DNA of 64,000 nt from Micromonospora sp. NBC_01699 (GTDB taxonomy: Bacteria > Actinomycetota > Actinomycetes > Mycobacteriales > Micromonosporaceae), in assembly GCF_036250065.1 (NCBI RefSeq), contig NZ_CP109199.1, positions 2,294,001-2,358,000 of the forward strand. Reading direction: 5' to 3'. Both the position numbers and the translations under genes were made by a program. The notes under the pieces are model-generated. The model ran no database searches. It had not been told where the DNA came from and saw only the letters and a program-made list of their open reading frames with translations. This document shows, in pieces, positions 8,608 through 19,054 of this stretch (position 1 is the stretch's first letter; each line of letters starts with the position of its first letter).

Positions 8608-11600
8608 GTGCCGAACAAGAACCTGGTCAGGGTTTACAGCGACAGAAAATACGTGTTCACGACGACGGTACGGCATCAGGGTACGACAGTGGCGTTCGCG
8701 ATGGACGACTCCGGGCGCATCTACTACAACGTGCTGAACCTGGAGCTGGGTAGCCGTGCGCGGGGCGAGATCGACAGCTCGTACTGGAGCGACAACCCGC
8801 CGCCGCTGACGTTCCCGAGCGAGATCACCGAGGTCGCTTTCGGTGGCGGCGAGACGGTCGGCGTGCCGCCGGTCAAGCTGGGCGGGCGGGTCGAGGTGGC
8901 CGCCGGCATGCAGGTGCAGCCCGAGGACCTGGACCCGTTCCTGTCCACGACGGCCCGGTTGGGCGTCCAGGCGCCGTTCCAGGTGGTCTCGGACGGCAGG
9001 TACCTGATGCTGTTTCGCCAGTCGGTTCACGAGACGCATCCGGACGCGCTGTTCCGACTGACCGGTGGCGGCGCCTCCGGGGACGCGAGCCGTACGGACT
9101 ATGTCCAGGTGGGTGGGGCCCGGGTGCCGGTGGTGTCCCGCACCGTCCTGTGTGACCGGTTCGTGCAGGTGGGCGCGACGGTCAAGCCGGTGCTTGAGGT
9201 GCGTTACCGGCGTAGCCGGAGCAAGACGTCGCCCGCCTCCGGTAGTGACACCCTGGGCACCCGGGACCTGGACGGTAACCCGTTCTACGAGCCCACCCGG
9301 CAGTTGTCCTTCGTCCGTAACGTCACCGAGGGCAGGTTCGCGGTGATGCTGTTGCCCACCCAGGTCGACGGTGTCTCGCGGTGGCAGCTGTTTGCGGTGA
9401 ACACACTGACCAGTCGTATCGACTCCTTCAACATCGAGCGTGCCGACGATGGGCTGTTCAACCTGGCGGGCACCCAGTTCTACACCAGCCCGGACCCGAG
9501 ATACGCGGCCTCGGTGCTCGAACGCGAGCCCGGCTCGGACCCGTTCACCAAGAAGCCGCTGGTGCCGGTCCCGCTGTCGACCGACCGGGCGGGGACCGCG
9601 TTGCGCCTCGACGGCCAGGACGACCACATCGACCTGGGCAGTGCGCCGAGCGCGCGGTTGCAGGGCGCGTACACGGTGGAAGTGTGGATCAACCCGGCCG
9701 CCACCGGTGGGGTCATCGTGGCCGCCGGGGACGGGACGCAGGCGGGATCGTTCACGCTCCGGTTGACCGCCGCCAAGGGACTGGTGTTGACCCATCCCGG
9801 CACCGGTAACACGCTGACCTCGCCCGATGCGCTGGTGGCGACCGGGCGCTACACCCATGTCGCGGCGGTTTTCGGCGGCGGCACCGGCGGCACCGGGGCC
9901 AAGGGCCGGCTGTACGTCGACGGCGTCGAGGTGGCCAGCGCGGCGATGTCGTTCACCTCCGCCTCGTCCTCCGGGGTGGCGACGTATGTCGGCGCCCGGC
10001 GGTCGGGGACCGGAGCGGCCGACTTCTTCCGTGGTGATGTCGACGAGGTGCGCGTCTGGAGTCAGGCGCGCACGGCCGCCGACCTGGCCCGCGACTTCCG
10101 TCGTCGTCTCGCCGGGGTCGAGCCGGGGTTGGTCGCGTACTACCGCTTCGACGAGGGCACGGGAAGCAGCGTCGCCGATCACACCGACAACGGGTTCGAC
10201 GGCACCGTCAGGGGCGCCGCGGTGTGGGTGACCTCGGGTGCGCCGGTGGGGGACAGCCCGGGACTGTCCCGGGAGACGTTCGGTTTCACGGGCCGGTCGC
10301 TGACCGCCGGGGTGGCCTCGGTGCTGTACTTCCAGCAGGAGGAGACCGTCGCAGGCTACGCCGACCAACCCAGCCCGACGAAGCGGCAGGCGCGGATCCT
10401 GCTGGCGTGCCCGACGGTCGACGCTTCTACCCCGGGTGGTGATCCACTGCTCGCCACCCTCGACCTCGCTCTCGCCACCGACGGCCGGCTGGCGCGGGTA
10501 CCCCGGTCGGTCGCGCTGTCCATCATTGGCCGCCCGAATCCGACCAAGGACATGGACGTGCTCAGCGCGGCTCAGGACGCGGTCACGGCCGCGCAGGCGA
10601 AGCTGGTCATGGATCAGAGTGTCCTTGACCAGGCGGACAAGGCCGTGCGGGATTCTTTTCCGTCGTACGAATACTGGAACGGCAGGTACTGGAACTTCGT
10701 CAATTCCGGGTACTGCTACGACGAGGGCAACTTCGTGTGGCCCCACGATCGTTCGGGTCGGGCGAACGACCTGCTGGGGGCGCTGAACTCGACGTCCTCG
10801 ACCTACAACGCCGCCGTGCGATCCCAGGAGGACGCGAAGGCGCAACTGGCCCGGGACCAGACACTGTTGGCGGACCGACAGGCCACGCTGGCCACGCTCA
10901 GCGGAGGGCTGCAAGGCAGCGACGACGTGACGCTGGCGATGCCGACCGTCGCCGTCGACACCACCGGACTGAGCATCTTCGGCGCCGTGCTGGCCTTCGC
11001 CTGGAGCCAGAACACCCCGGTCCTGCTCGACAGCGCGACCGGCGAGGTGGTGCTGTACTTCCGTGGTGCCGATGGGCAGTTCTTCTCCGTCTACTACGAC
11101 GTCACCGCCTTTCGGGCGATCAAGCAGATCACGCTCCCAACCGGCCGGCTCCAGTTGAGAAGCCGGGACACCGGGGTCGATCTGCCCGCGCTGGGGGTCA
11201 CCGTTTCGGCCGGCCCAGATGCTGCCCACTGCACGGTGGTGGTGACCCGTACGGCGAACAACACGACCCACACCGAGACGTTCAACGCGGTGCCCCGGCG
11301 CGCGGACCAGTTCGCGGCGGTCCTCAACGGCACCCCGACCGGGGACCTGCTCGGCACGGTCGCCTCGGTCCAGGCCAACACCCTGAACCTGGCCGCGCCG
11401 CTCGCCGCGGGACTGGCGTCGGGCACCCGGATCAGCGTGGCCGGGGTGGTCTACCAGCTGCGGGACTCCGTACCCGCCGTCTCCTCCCTCACCCTGACCA
11501 CCAGCCCGGCCACGGTACCGGCGGGTACGCAGGTACGGACCGTGGTTTACGACTACGTCTCGGCCACGGCCAGTCGCCCCGGTGCACGCCTGGAGCAGGG

Positions 11601-14600
11601 CTCGCTGATCGTCGCGGTCGACGCCGGTACGGCCACCGACACCGTGCCCAACGGCCCGGCCGCCGACGTGGTGGCCGGCCGGGGCAACCGCTGGCAGGGC
11701 AACGCCCCCGGGCGGGCGTACGCCTTCGACGGCGCCAAGCGTCTCGCTCTCCCGGCAGCCCAGCGTCCTCGGGCGGCGATGGTCGGCGACGTGACTCTGG
11801 AAGCCTGGGCCAACCCCGGCTTCGCCGGCGGGCAGAGCCGCATCGTGCACGCCAACCTGCCCGGCACCCCCACCACCCGCTACACCCTCGGCGTGTCCGG
11901 CGCCCCCTACCCCTCGGCGCTGGAGTTCAACGGGAGCAACGACTACCTCGACTGCGGCACCGGCATCAACCTGACCGGCACCTCCTTCACGATCGAGTTC
12001 TGGGCCAAGCGGCTGACGAACAGCCGGGAGGACTACATCATCGGCCTCGGCACATCGGGTGCGACAAGCCAGTACATGCACATCGGGTTCCGCTCCAACA
12101 ACGTGTTCTCGATGGATTTCTACAGCGACAGCGTGGACGTTCCTTCCTCTTACCTCGATCTGAACTGGCACCACTGGGCGTGCGTGTACGACCGGGAGGG
12201 CACCAACCGCCTCCAGATCATCTACCGGGACGGGGTGGAAGTCGCCCGTCGTACCGCCAACGCACATTTCGCCGGGACCGGCAAACTCATGCTCGGGCGG
12301 ATCGTCACCGCCCACTGGGACATCAAGGCGTACACCCAGTTGGACGAGGTACGCATCTGGAGTCGCGCCCGTTCCGCCGATGAGTTGAAGGCGGACAAGG
12401 ACCGTCGGCTGACCGGTCGGGAGGCAGGTCTGCTCGGTTACTGGAGTTTCGCCGGTCGGCGGACCACGGACCTGACCGGGCGGGGCAACGACGCGACGAT
12501 CGCCGGGAACCCGAAGGTCGTCGGCTCCAACTTCCCCGGATACAAGGTCCTCGCCGGGGTGGGCGACCAGCTCGTACGCAGCCGGGACGTCTACCCGGCC
12601 GGCCAGTGGGGCCACCTCGCGGCGGTGTTCGAGCAGGACTGGGCGCTGCGTTTCGACGGCGCCGCGTGGCTGGACACCGGCCGTGCCGACGCCCTCAACG
12701 TGGTCAACGACCTGACGATCGAGGTTGCCCTCCGGCTCGACGCGCTGGGCAACACCCAGGGGCTGGTGAGCAAGGGCGGGCTGGCCGACGGCGCCGGCGG
12801 GACCGTGCCGTACGTCTTCTACGTGCAGCCCGACGGGGCGCTGGCCTTCACCTACGAAAACAACGCGAGCACCCAGCCGGGCACCGCCGTCTCCACGACC
12901 AAACTCCAGGCGGGTGTGTTCACTCGGGTCGCGGTCACCCGCAAACCCAACCCGGGCAACCCGAACGCGACGGACGTCCAGTTCTACGTCAACGGCGTAC
13001 AGGCGGGCACCACCGCACTCACCGGCCCGGCGCCGACGGGCAACGACGGGGTCCTCGAAATCGGCCGCTACCGCATCGGCCAGACCGGCTACGGGCTGCG
13101 CGGCGTGCTCAGCGAGGTACGGCTGTGGAACATCGCCCGGGAGGCGGCGAAGATCGGTGTGGCGGTCACCGAGAGCACACCGGGCCTGGTCGCCCAGTGG
13201 ACGTTCCCGGAGAACGCCGGGAACACCACCGCCGACGTCGCCGGCAGCTACACCGGCAGACTGCACAGCGCCAGCTGGGTCAAGACACCCGACCCGGGCG
13301 GCAACCGGTTCCGGCTCTACCAGAACGGCGACGCGACCCCGGCCGACCCGGCTCCGGCCACGGACACCGCCGTGACCGCCGGCTATGGGGCCGAACAGTT
13401 CACCATCGGCGGCTGCACGAACGCCGACGACAGCCTGCGCGACGCCTTCGCCGGCACCCTCGACGAGATCCGGGTGTGGCAGACGGCGCGGACCGGGGAA
13501 CAGATTCTCGACAACGCCTTCACCCGACTGCGCGGGGAGTCCGAGGACCTCGTCTGCTACTACCCGTTCGACGCCTCCTCCACCGTCGCCGGTGCCCCGA
13601 TCCTCGACGCCGGACCGCGCGGGAACAACCTGGCCACCACCGCCGGCAAAGAACCCGCGATCGTGCTCTCCACCTCACCCGTCTCCACCGACACCGCCGA
13701 GGTCCGCTCCGCGCTGACCGGCATCCGTACCGCCTTCCACCAGAGGATCGGCGCCGCCCCCTCGGTGGCCGAGTACGCCGACGTCCAACGGATCCCGTAC
13801 CGAGGCGTCCAGGGAGTGATGAAACGCTGTTACGCCTACCAGCAGGACGGCAACTGGTACCTGGTCACCGGCTACAAGGTCGGTAACCTCGTCAGCACGT
13901 GGGTCGGCCAGGCCCAGTTCGACCCGCAGCTCGTCGGCTACATCGAAGGGGCGCCGCCGGTCCCCTCCGAGAACCTCGTCAAGCGTCCGGGCACCGACGA
14001 CTACGTCGACGCCGCCACGGTCTCCTTCGTTCAGGCCGAAGAGGTCACCAACACCCTGTCGTCCAGCCGGGAGACCAGCATGGACGTCTCGGCGAAGATG
14101 AAGTTCTCCTGGGAGGTCTCGGCGGACGTACTGTCGATCACCGCCCCCCTGGGTATGGGCACCGCCCAACCGCTCGCGAAACTCGCCATGGAGGGCAATC
14201 TCGAATTCGGCCTCGACTTCTCCAACGGCTGGACCAGTGACGCCGAGGTGTCCGAGGGCAGCAACACCACCCGTACCAGCACCGTCGCCCTCAGCGGCGC
14301 GTGGGAGGTCCCGGACCGCCCGCTCAACCCCGCCGCCGGCCAGCGGTGGATCCCGGCCAACACGGGCTACGCCCTGGTCCAGTCCGACACCGCCGACGTC
14401 TTCGCGCTGCGCCTGGAACACACCGGTGCGCTGGTCGCCTACCGGATGATGCCCAACCCCGACATCCCCCGCGACTGGAACATCATCGAGTTCCAGATCA
14501 ACCCGCTGTACACCAAACAGGGCACCCTCGACGGGCTCGTCGGCTACGGACTGACCGGTCCCTTCCCCGACCCCACCCACTATCCCACCGCCGGTGACGG

Positions 14601-15570
14601 CGCCGAGTACAGCTACTTCAAACCCCGCGAGGCGTACGCCCTCAAACGCCGCGTCGAGCGCCAGGCCCAGCAACTACAGAGCTACTACGACTCGGTGTCC
14701 ACCGAGACACACGCCCCCGACCGGACCGCCGAAAAGGCCAAGGAAGTGGCCAACAGGTCGTCGGCCCGGCGCAACCTGGCCAACACCTACGTCTGGACCG
14801 CCGGCGGCGGCTTCTTCGCCGAATCCACCGAGACCACCGACGCGGTCACCGAGACCACCGGCGGGTCCTACTCCGTCAAGGGCACCCTCAGCGGCGGCGG
14901 CATGTTCGAGATCGGCGGCGCCGCGGGCGGCACGAAAATAGGCTTCGAGGCCAGTATCGCGGGCGGCACCAGCGTCACCCGTACCAGGGCGAAGACGGCC
15001 ACGAAGACGTTCGGGCTCGACGTCGAATGCACCGGCGGCCGGGATCTCCAGCGCTACACCAACGGCGAGACCGCCGTCTACGATCCCGCGACCAACCAGC
15101 CCGTCACCACCCCCGGCAGGGTCGACGCGTACCGATTTATGACCTTCTATCTCGACGTCACCAAGGACAACTTCGAGGACTTCTACGGCAAGGTGGTCGA
15201 CCCAATCTGGCTCGCCACCTCCCCCCAGGCCGCCGCCCTACGCCAAGCCAACCAGGCCGACCAGAAACCACCCTGCTGGCGCGTCTTCCACCGGGTCACC
15301 TTCGTCAGCCGCCTACTCGACCCGGTCGCCGCTTCCTCCTCCGCCCCGGCATCCCTGGCCAAGGCGCTGCAAGGCGAAGGCTTCAGCAGCGTCTACGACC
15401 TCATCCAAAGCCTCGAACCCGACATCAGAAGCAATCCCGCGAACCTCGCCGACCTCGCCAACCTGAGCGCCGCCACCACCGAGCTGCTCACCAAGAAGCT
15501 GTACCGGCTCACCCCGTACCGCCAGGAGATCATCGTGCACGTCGCCCGCTACCTCGGCATCGACCGGTGA
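8608..15570 (+). CDS. giant multi-LamG protein with nested LamG domains and novel C-terminal module
   Basis: 2320 residues from a GTG preceded by GGGGGTAGAGA. Layout by eye: a beta-rich N-terminal region (1-325); an intact LamG/concanavalin-A-like domain (about 330-540, ending DEVRVWSQART and AYYRFDEGTG); a predicted helical hairpin (649-685 and 732-765) around an aromatic-rich loop; and a beta-rich spacer (770-1030). A second LamG starts at about 1037 but is interrupted by a complete LamG (1101-1311), resumes at 1312-1343 (ending GQWGHLAAVFEQ), is interrupted by another complete LamG (1344-1565), and finishes at 1566-1675 (FRLYQNG, FTIGG, LDEIRVWQTART). The C-terminal 630 residues match no family I know and hold Ser/Thr-rich alternating strands. 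No signal peptide or membrane helix is seen, so localisation is open. LamG domains usually bind glycans or proteins; function is unknown. Confidence 0.85.
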   Translation: MPNKNLVRVYSDRKYVFTTTVRHQGTTVAFAMDDSGRIYYNVLNLELGSRARGEIDSSYWSDNPPPLTFPSEITEVAFGGGETVGVPPVKLGGRVEVAAGMQVQPEDLDPFLSTTARLGVQAPFQVVSDGRYLMLFRQSVHETHPDALFRLTGGGASGDASRTDYVQVGGARVPVVSRTVLCDRFVQVGATVKPVLEVRYRRSRSKTSPASGSDTLGTRDLDGNPFYEPTRQLSFVRNVTEGRFAVMLLPTQVDGVSRWQLFAVNTLTSRIDSFNIERADDGLFNLAGTQFYTSPDPRYAASVLEREPGSDPFTKKPLVPVPLSTDRAGTALRLDGQDDHIDLGSAPSARLQGAYTVEVWINPAATGGVIVAAGDGTQAGSFTLRLTAAKGLVLTHPGTGNTLTSPDALVATGRYTHVAAVFGGGTGGTGAKGRLYVDGVEVASAAMSFTSASSSGVATYVGARRSGTGAADFFRGDVDEVRVWSQARTAADLARDFRRRLAGVEPGLVAYYRFDEGTGSSVADHTDNGFDGTVRGAAVWVTSGAPVGDSPGLSRETFGFTGRSLTAGVASVLYFQQEETVAGYADQPSPTKRQARILLACPTVDASTPGGDPLLATLDLALATDGRLARVPRSVALSIIGRPNPTKDMDVLSAAQDAVTAAQAKLVMDQSVLDQADKAVRDSFPSYEYWNGRYWNFVNSGYCYDEGNFVWPHDRSGRANDLLGALNSTSSTYNAAVRSQEDAKAQLARDQTLLADRQATLATLSGGLQGSDDVTLAMPTVAVDTTGLSIFGAVLAFAWSQNTPVLLDSATGEVVLYFRGADGQFFSVYYDVTAFRAIKQITLPTGRLQLRSRDTGVDLPALGVTVSAGPDAAHCTVVVTRTANNTTHTETFNAVPRRADQFAAVLNGTPTGDLLGTVASVQANTLNLAAPLAAGLASGTRISVAGVVYQLRDSVPAVSSLTLTTSPATVPAGTQVRTVVYDYVSATASRPGARLEQGSLIVAVDAGTATDTVPNGPAADVVAGRGNRWQGNAPGRAYAFDGAKRLALPAAQRPRAAMVGDVTLEAWANPGFAGGQSRIVHANLPGTPTTRYTLGVSGAPYPSALEFNGSNDYLDCGTGINLTGTSFTIEFWAKRLTNSREDYIIGLGTSGATSQYMHIGFRSNNVFSMDFYSDSVDVPSSYLDLNWHHWACVYDREGTNRLQIIYRDGVEVARRTANAHFAGTGKLMLGRIVTAHWDIKAYTQLDEVRIWSRARSADELKADKDRRLTGREAGLLGYWSFAGRRTTDLTGRGNDATIAGNPKVVGSNFPGYKVLAGVGDQLVRSRDVYPAGQWGHLAAVFEQDWALRFDGAAWLDTGRADALNVVNDLTIEVALRLDALGNTQGLVSKGGLADGAGGTVPYVFYVQPDGALAFTYENNASTQPGTAVSTTKLQAGVFTRVAVTRKPNPGNPNATDVQFYVNGVQAGTTALTGPAPTGNDGVLEIGRYRIGQTGYGLRGVLSEVRLWNIAREAAKIGVAVTESTPGLVAQWTFPENAGNTTADVAGSYTGRLHSASWVKTPDPGGNRFRLYQNGDATPADPAPATDTAVTAGYGAEQFTIGGCTNADDSLRDAFAGTLDEIRVWQTARTGEQILDNAFTRLRGESEDLVCYYPFDASSTVAGAPILDAGPRGNNLATTAGKEPAIVLSTSPVSTDTAEVRSALTGIRTAFHQRIGAAPSVAEYADVQRIPYRGVQGVMKRCYAYQQDGNWYLVTGYKVGNLVSTWVGQAQFDPQLVGYIEGAPPVPSENLVKRPGTDDYVDAATVSFVQAEEVTNTLSSSRETSMDVSAKMKFSWEVSADVLSITAPLGMGTAQPLAKLAMEGNLEFGLDFSNGWTSDAEVSEGSNTTRTSTVALSGAWEVPDRPLNPAAGQRWIPANTGYALVQSDTADVFALRLEHTGALVAYRMMPNPDIPRDWNIIEFQINPLYTKQGTLDGLVGYGLTGPFPDPTHYPTAGDGAEYSYFKPREAYALKRRVERQAQQLQSYYDSVSTETHAPDRTAEKAKEVANRSSARRNLANTYVWTAGGGFFAESTETTDAVTETTGGSYSVKGTLSGGGMFEIGGAAGGTKIGFEASIAGGTSVTRTRAKTATKTFGLDVECTGGRDLQRYTNGETAVYDPATNQPVTTPGRVDAYRFMTFYLDVTKDNFEDFYGKVVDPIWLATSPQAAALRQANQADQKPPCWRVFHRVTFVSRLLDPVAASSSAPASLAKALQGEGFSSVYDLIQSLEPDIRSNPANLADLANLSAATTELLTKKLYRLTPYRQEIIVHVARYLGIDR

Positions 15571-15619
15571 CCCCACGACCGGAGTCGAGATGATCGCGCC
15601 ATAGACACCCGAAGGCCGA

Positions 15620-15654
15620 CGGCCCCGGTGCGGCCACCCGCTGCGCCGGGGCCG
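15620..15654. terminator. GC-rich hairpin between convergent genes
   Basis: A perfect 9-bp stem CGGCCCCGG/CCGGGGCCG lies about 50 bases after the LamG stop. Symmetric stems like this can serve both strands. No T-run follows, as is usual for high-GC actinobacteria. Confidence 0.45.
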
Positions 15655-15683
15655 CGTCGCCCTCAGGTGATCATGGAGTGGGC

Positions 15684-15713
15684 GACCGCCACCCGCGGTA
15701 GCGGGTGGCGGTC
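15684..15713 (-). terminator. terminator hairpin of the GH9 cellulase gene
   Basis: A perfect 13-bp stem (GACCGCCACCCGC, complement from 15701) closes on a 4-base loop GGTA. It begins 18 bases beyond the stop codon of the minus-strand cellulase gene, the expected place for its terminator. Confidence 0.6.
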
Positions 15714-15730
15714 GGCCTGGAGGGGCGGGA

Positions 15731-18700
15731 CTACGTGCAGGCAACGCCGTTGACGGTGAACAGACCGGGCGTGGGGTTGGGGCCGCTGGTGGGGGTGGTG
15801 GCGTTCAGGCCGAAGGTTGCCGTGCCGCCGGGGGAGATGCGGGCGTTGTACGTTTCGTTTCGGGCGGTGATGGTGGCGCCGGACTGGGTGGCCCGGGTCA
15901 TCCACGCCTCGCGCAGCCGCTGGTCGCCGGTGAAGGCGAAGCTCGCCGTCCAGCCGTCGATCGGGGTGCTGCCGGTGTTGGTGATGGTCACCTGTGCGGT
16001 GAACCCGCCACCGCCCTGCCAGGCGCCGTAGTTGACGTAGCTGACCCGGCAGTTCGCCGCCGGGGGTACGGCGGCGGCGCCCTGGTCGGCGAGGAACGAG
16101 GCGATCCAGGCCAGTGCCGAGTTCCAGTTGATCGCCACCTCGTTGGTCGCATACGAGGCGATGTCGTCGACGTAGCAGAACATCGGGGCGCAGCCGGCCA
16201 GCAGGTCCGCCGCGAACGGGTCGTCCAGACTGGCGTTGGCGCCACCGGCGATCGAACCGGCCGGCGGGTTCGGCAGGGCCGGGTTGTACTGGTTGCCGAA
16301 GATCCGGCTGTGCTGGTTGCGGGACGCCTGCTCACCCCAGCCGGTCACGTACGACTGGTTCAGCGCGTTGCGGCCGAAGATGTAGTCCATCCCCTGCACC
16401 GCCCCGTCCCGGTAACGCACGTCCCGGGTCAGGTCGTACGCCGTCGCGAGCACCACCGCGTTGTTGATGATGTTGCCGTTCCCGCCCCAGAAGTAGCTGC
16501 CCGCGCCGCCCGGCATCGGCAGCCCGTACGCCTGACCGGCCAGGGTGGTGAGGTAGCCGTCGGCGGCGGTGCGCACCGAGGCCCGGATCCGGTCCCGTTC
16601 CTGCGGGGCCAGCCCGCTCGGCACGGTGGCCAGGTCGAGCCGGCCGAGTGCGGCAGTGCCGCCCCAGCCGAAGCCGTTGGCGTCGAAGACGTTGCCGGTG
16701 TGGTGCGGTGAGGCGGTCAGGTCGGCCAGGTAGTTCGCCCCGCCGGTGCTCAGGTACAGCTCGGCCGCCGCCCAGTAGAACTCGTCGCTGACGTCGTTGT
16801 CGCTGTAGGTGCCGCCGCCGTTGCCGTCGGTCGGGCTGGCGTACACGGCCGGGTTGGCCTTGGCCGCCGCGTACGCGGTCCGGGCGGCGCTGCCGCACCT
16901 GGCCGCGAACGGCGCGTCGTAGGTGGCGTAGAGCCGGGCGCACTGGGCGGCGGTCGCCGCGAGGTTGAGCGTGGCGGCGGTCGACGGCGGGTGCAGTTCG
17001 CGCGGTTGCGGGTCGGCCTCCGGGGCCAGCGGCAGGCCGGTCCAGTTCTGGTCGTGCATCTTGTGGTGGACCATGCCCGCCTTCGGCTTGCCGGCCGGCA
17101 CCTGCATCCGGAGCAGGAACTCCAGCTCCCAGCGCGCCTCGTCGAGGATGTCCGGCACCCCGTTGTCGCGTTCGGGCACCCGCAGGGTGTTGTCGGCGAG
17201 TCCGGCACCGGCGCCGCCGGTCGGCGCGGTCTTGGTCCGCTCGAACGCGTTCAGTAGCTGGTAGGTGGCGATGCCGCCGTTGACCACGTACTTGCCGTGG
17301 TCGCCGGCGTCGTACCAGCCGCCGCGCGCGTCGAGGCGGTAGTCGCAGACGCCGGGCTGGCAGGGCACGTCGGTGTCGCCCCGGTTCGGGGCCACGCCGA
17401 GGTGACCGGCGGGGCGGGCGTACTCGTCGCCGACCAGGTCGCCGTCGATGGCGATGCCGCTGCGCTGGACGTAGAAGAACTGGAGCGAGTCGGAGCGCAG
17501 TTGCCGGTAGAGGTCACCGGAGATGTCGAACGGGTGGCTGGTCTCGCCGTCGGCGGTCAGCGTGTAGCCGGTGCCGGCGGTCCGGTAGGCGGAGAAGTCG
17601 ATCGTCTGCACCCGCTGGCCGGAGGCGGGGTCCAGGCCGCGCACGGTGGCCAGTCCCTGGGTGACGACCGTCCCGGCGGCGGACTTGAGCTGCCAGGGCA
17701 GGGGTTCGGTGGCGGTGCTGACCACGGTGGCGTTCTTCGGGCCACCGGGAAGGTAACCGACCTGGTTGACGCGTACCCGGGGGCCGGTGTCCGGCACGTA
17801 CGGCGGTTCTTCCTCGCCACCGCGCAGCGAGACGTTGTCCAGGCAGAGGGTGTAGCCGGCGGCGTTGGCGCCGACCTGGAACACGACCTGGGCGAACTCG
17901 GTGTCCACTGTGGCGGTGAAGGTCAGGGTGATCCGCTGCGGGGTCGCGGTCAGCGCCAGGTCCGCGACAAAGAACGAGGTGTACGGTTCCGCGCCGAGTT
18001 GCACCGCCGCGCGTACGCTGGCGCCGGGTGCCGCCGAGGCGTCGAAGGCGAGCGTGTACTCCGACCCGGCGAGCAGCGGTACGTCGTTCTGCCCGACTCC
18101 GGCGTCCCACGGGTTGGCCAGCCCACCGGGCACCACCGAGCAGAGCCGCCCGTCCTGCACACCGGTGGTGGTCCCGTACGAGAACCAGCCGTCGCTACCG
18201 TTGTCGAAGTTCCCGTTGGCGAGCTGTTCCGGTCCGGCCGGGTCGCCCGGCGGATCGGTGCCCGCCTCGCTGCTCAGCGACACGTCGTCCAGGCAGAACG
18301 TGTACGGCTGGGCGTTGCCACCGAGTTGGAAGGTGAGGGTCCCGTTGGTGGAGTCCAGGGTGCCGCTGAAGTCGTACGCGAAGGTCTGCCCGGCCGGGGC
18401 GAGCGCCAGGTCCCGGGCCAGCACCGTGCTGTACGGCGCCTCGTTGAGCTGCACGTTCGCCTTGACGGTGGCCGGGGCGCTGGCCGAGGCGTGCAGGGAC
18501 AGCGCGTAATCGGCGCCGTCGACCAGGGGGATGTCGTTGTGTCCGAGGCTGGCGTCCCAGGGGTTGGCCAGGCCGCCCGGCACCTGGACGCAGAGTCGTC
18601 CGTCGTCCACGGTCGGGGTGAGATTGTCGGTTGCCCACCAGGGGGCGGTGCCGCTGTCGAAGGTGCCGTTGGCGATGTGCTCGGTGGGGGCGGCGTGGGC

Positions 18701-18790
18701 CGCGCCGGGGGTGAGGCCGGTGCCGGTGACGGCGAGGGCGGTCGCGGCGAGGAGCGCGACAGCCCGCCGCTGGCGTCGGGGTCGGGTCAC
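15731..18790 (-). CDS. secreted GH9 endoglucanase with two CBM4-like modules and a CBM2
   Basis: 1019 residues from a GTG start behind GGAAGG. A twin-Arg-like basic stretch and signal peptide end AAHAAPTEH. Two similar CBM4/9-type modules follow (about 35-175 and 185-325; each has [20 protein letters not shown] and GLANPWDA). Next are the CelD N-terminal Ig-like domain (from [11 protein letters not shown], about 337), the GH9 catalytic domain with the Asp motif [17 protein letters not shown] (about 490) and the general-acid Glu in [15 protein letters not shown] (about 880). A C-terminal cellulose-binding CBM2 ends at residue 1019 ([21 protein letters not shown]). It hydrolyses beta-1,4-glucan outside the cell. 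A perfect CebR box upstream indicates cello-oligosaccharide control. It is monocistronic. Confidence 0.92.
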   Translation of the reverse strand: MTRPRRQRRAVALLAATALAVTGTGLTPGAAHAAPTEHIANGTFDSGTAPWWATDNLTPTVDDGRLCVQVPGGLANPWDASLGHNDIPLVDGADYALSLHASASAPATVKANVQLNEAPYSTVLARDLALAPAGQTFAYDFSGTLDSTNGTLTFQLGGNAQPYTFCLDDVSLSSEAGTDPPGDPAGPEQLANGNFDNGSDGWFSYGTTTGVQDGRLCSVVPGGLANPWDAGVGQNDVPLLAGSEYTLAFDASAAPGASVRAAVQLGAEPYTSFFVADLALTATPQRITLTFTATVDTEFAQVVFQVGANAAGYTLCLDNVSLRGGEEEPPYVPDTGPRVRVNQVGYLPGGPKNATVVSTATEPLPWQLKSAAGTVVTQGLATVRGLDPASGQRVQTIDFSAYRTAGTGYTLTADGETSHPFDISGDLYRQLRSDSLQFFYVQRSGIAIDGDLVGDEYARPAGHLGVAPNRGDTDVPCQPGVCDYRLDARGGWYDAGDHGKYVVNGGIATYQLLNAFERTKTAPTGGAGAGLADNTLRVPERDNGVPDILDEARWELEFLLRMQVPAGKPKAGMVHHKMHDQNWTGLPLAPEADPQPRELHPPSTAATLNLAATAAQCARLYATYDAPFAARCGSAARTAYAAAKANPAVYASPTDGNGGGTYSDNDVSDEFYWAAAELYLSTGGANYLADLTASPHHTGNVFDANGFGWGGTAALGRLDLATVPSGLAPQERDRIRASVRTAADGYLTTLAGQAYGLPMPGGAGSYFWGGNGNIINNAVVLATAYDLTRDVRYRDGAVQGMDYIFGRNALNQSYVTGWGEQASRNQHSRIFGNQYNPALPNPPAGSIAGGANASLDDPFAADLLAGCAPMFCYVDDIASYATNEVAINWNSALAWIASFLADQGAAAVPPAANCRVSYVNYGAWQGGGGFTAQVTITNTGSTPIDGWTASFAFTGDQRLREAWMTRATQSGATITARNETYNARISPGGTATFGLNATTPTSGPNPTPGLFTVNGVACT

Positions 18791-18815
18791 GGAGCTTCCT
18801 TCCGAGAGACAGAGG

Positions 18816-18829
18816 TGGGAGCGCTCCCA
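18816..18829. promoter_or_regulatory. CebR-type operator upstream of the cellulase
   Basis: TGGGAGCGCTCCCA is a perfect 14-bp palindrome 26 bases upstream of the cellulase start. It is identical to the established binding site of CebR, the LacI-family repressor of cellulose/cellobiose genes in actinomycetes, which releases DNA in the presence of cellobiose or cellotriose. The repressor gene is not in this window. Confidence 0.85.
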
Positions 18830-19054
18830 ATGACAGCGATGTTGCCAGGCCGTTTCTGGACTGTCAATCGTCGATCCTGAATGGATTGACCGCCGGCCCG
18901 GACCCACCCATCGGTCCGAGCCTGCCCATCGGTCGGACCGATCGCGGGCAGGATCGGTTAACCGACAGCCCACACGCGACCCGTCGACTGTCAGGAACTC
19001 GGCGGATAGGCCAAAATGGATGGTTCGAGCCCACGGGGCGATCGGGGGAAACAG

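Noticed and set aside
8389-13266. An open frame of more than 1600 codons on the minus strand opposite the LamG gene
   Set aside because: High-GC third-position bias on the plus strand removes stops from this antisense frame. The translation is Arg/Gly/Val-rich with no domain character, while the plus strand shows clear LamG domains.
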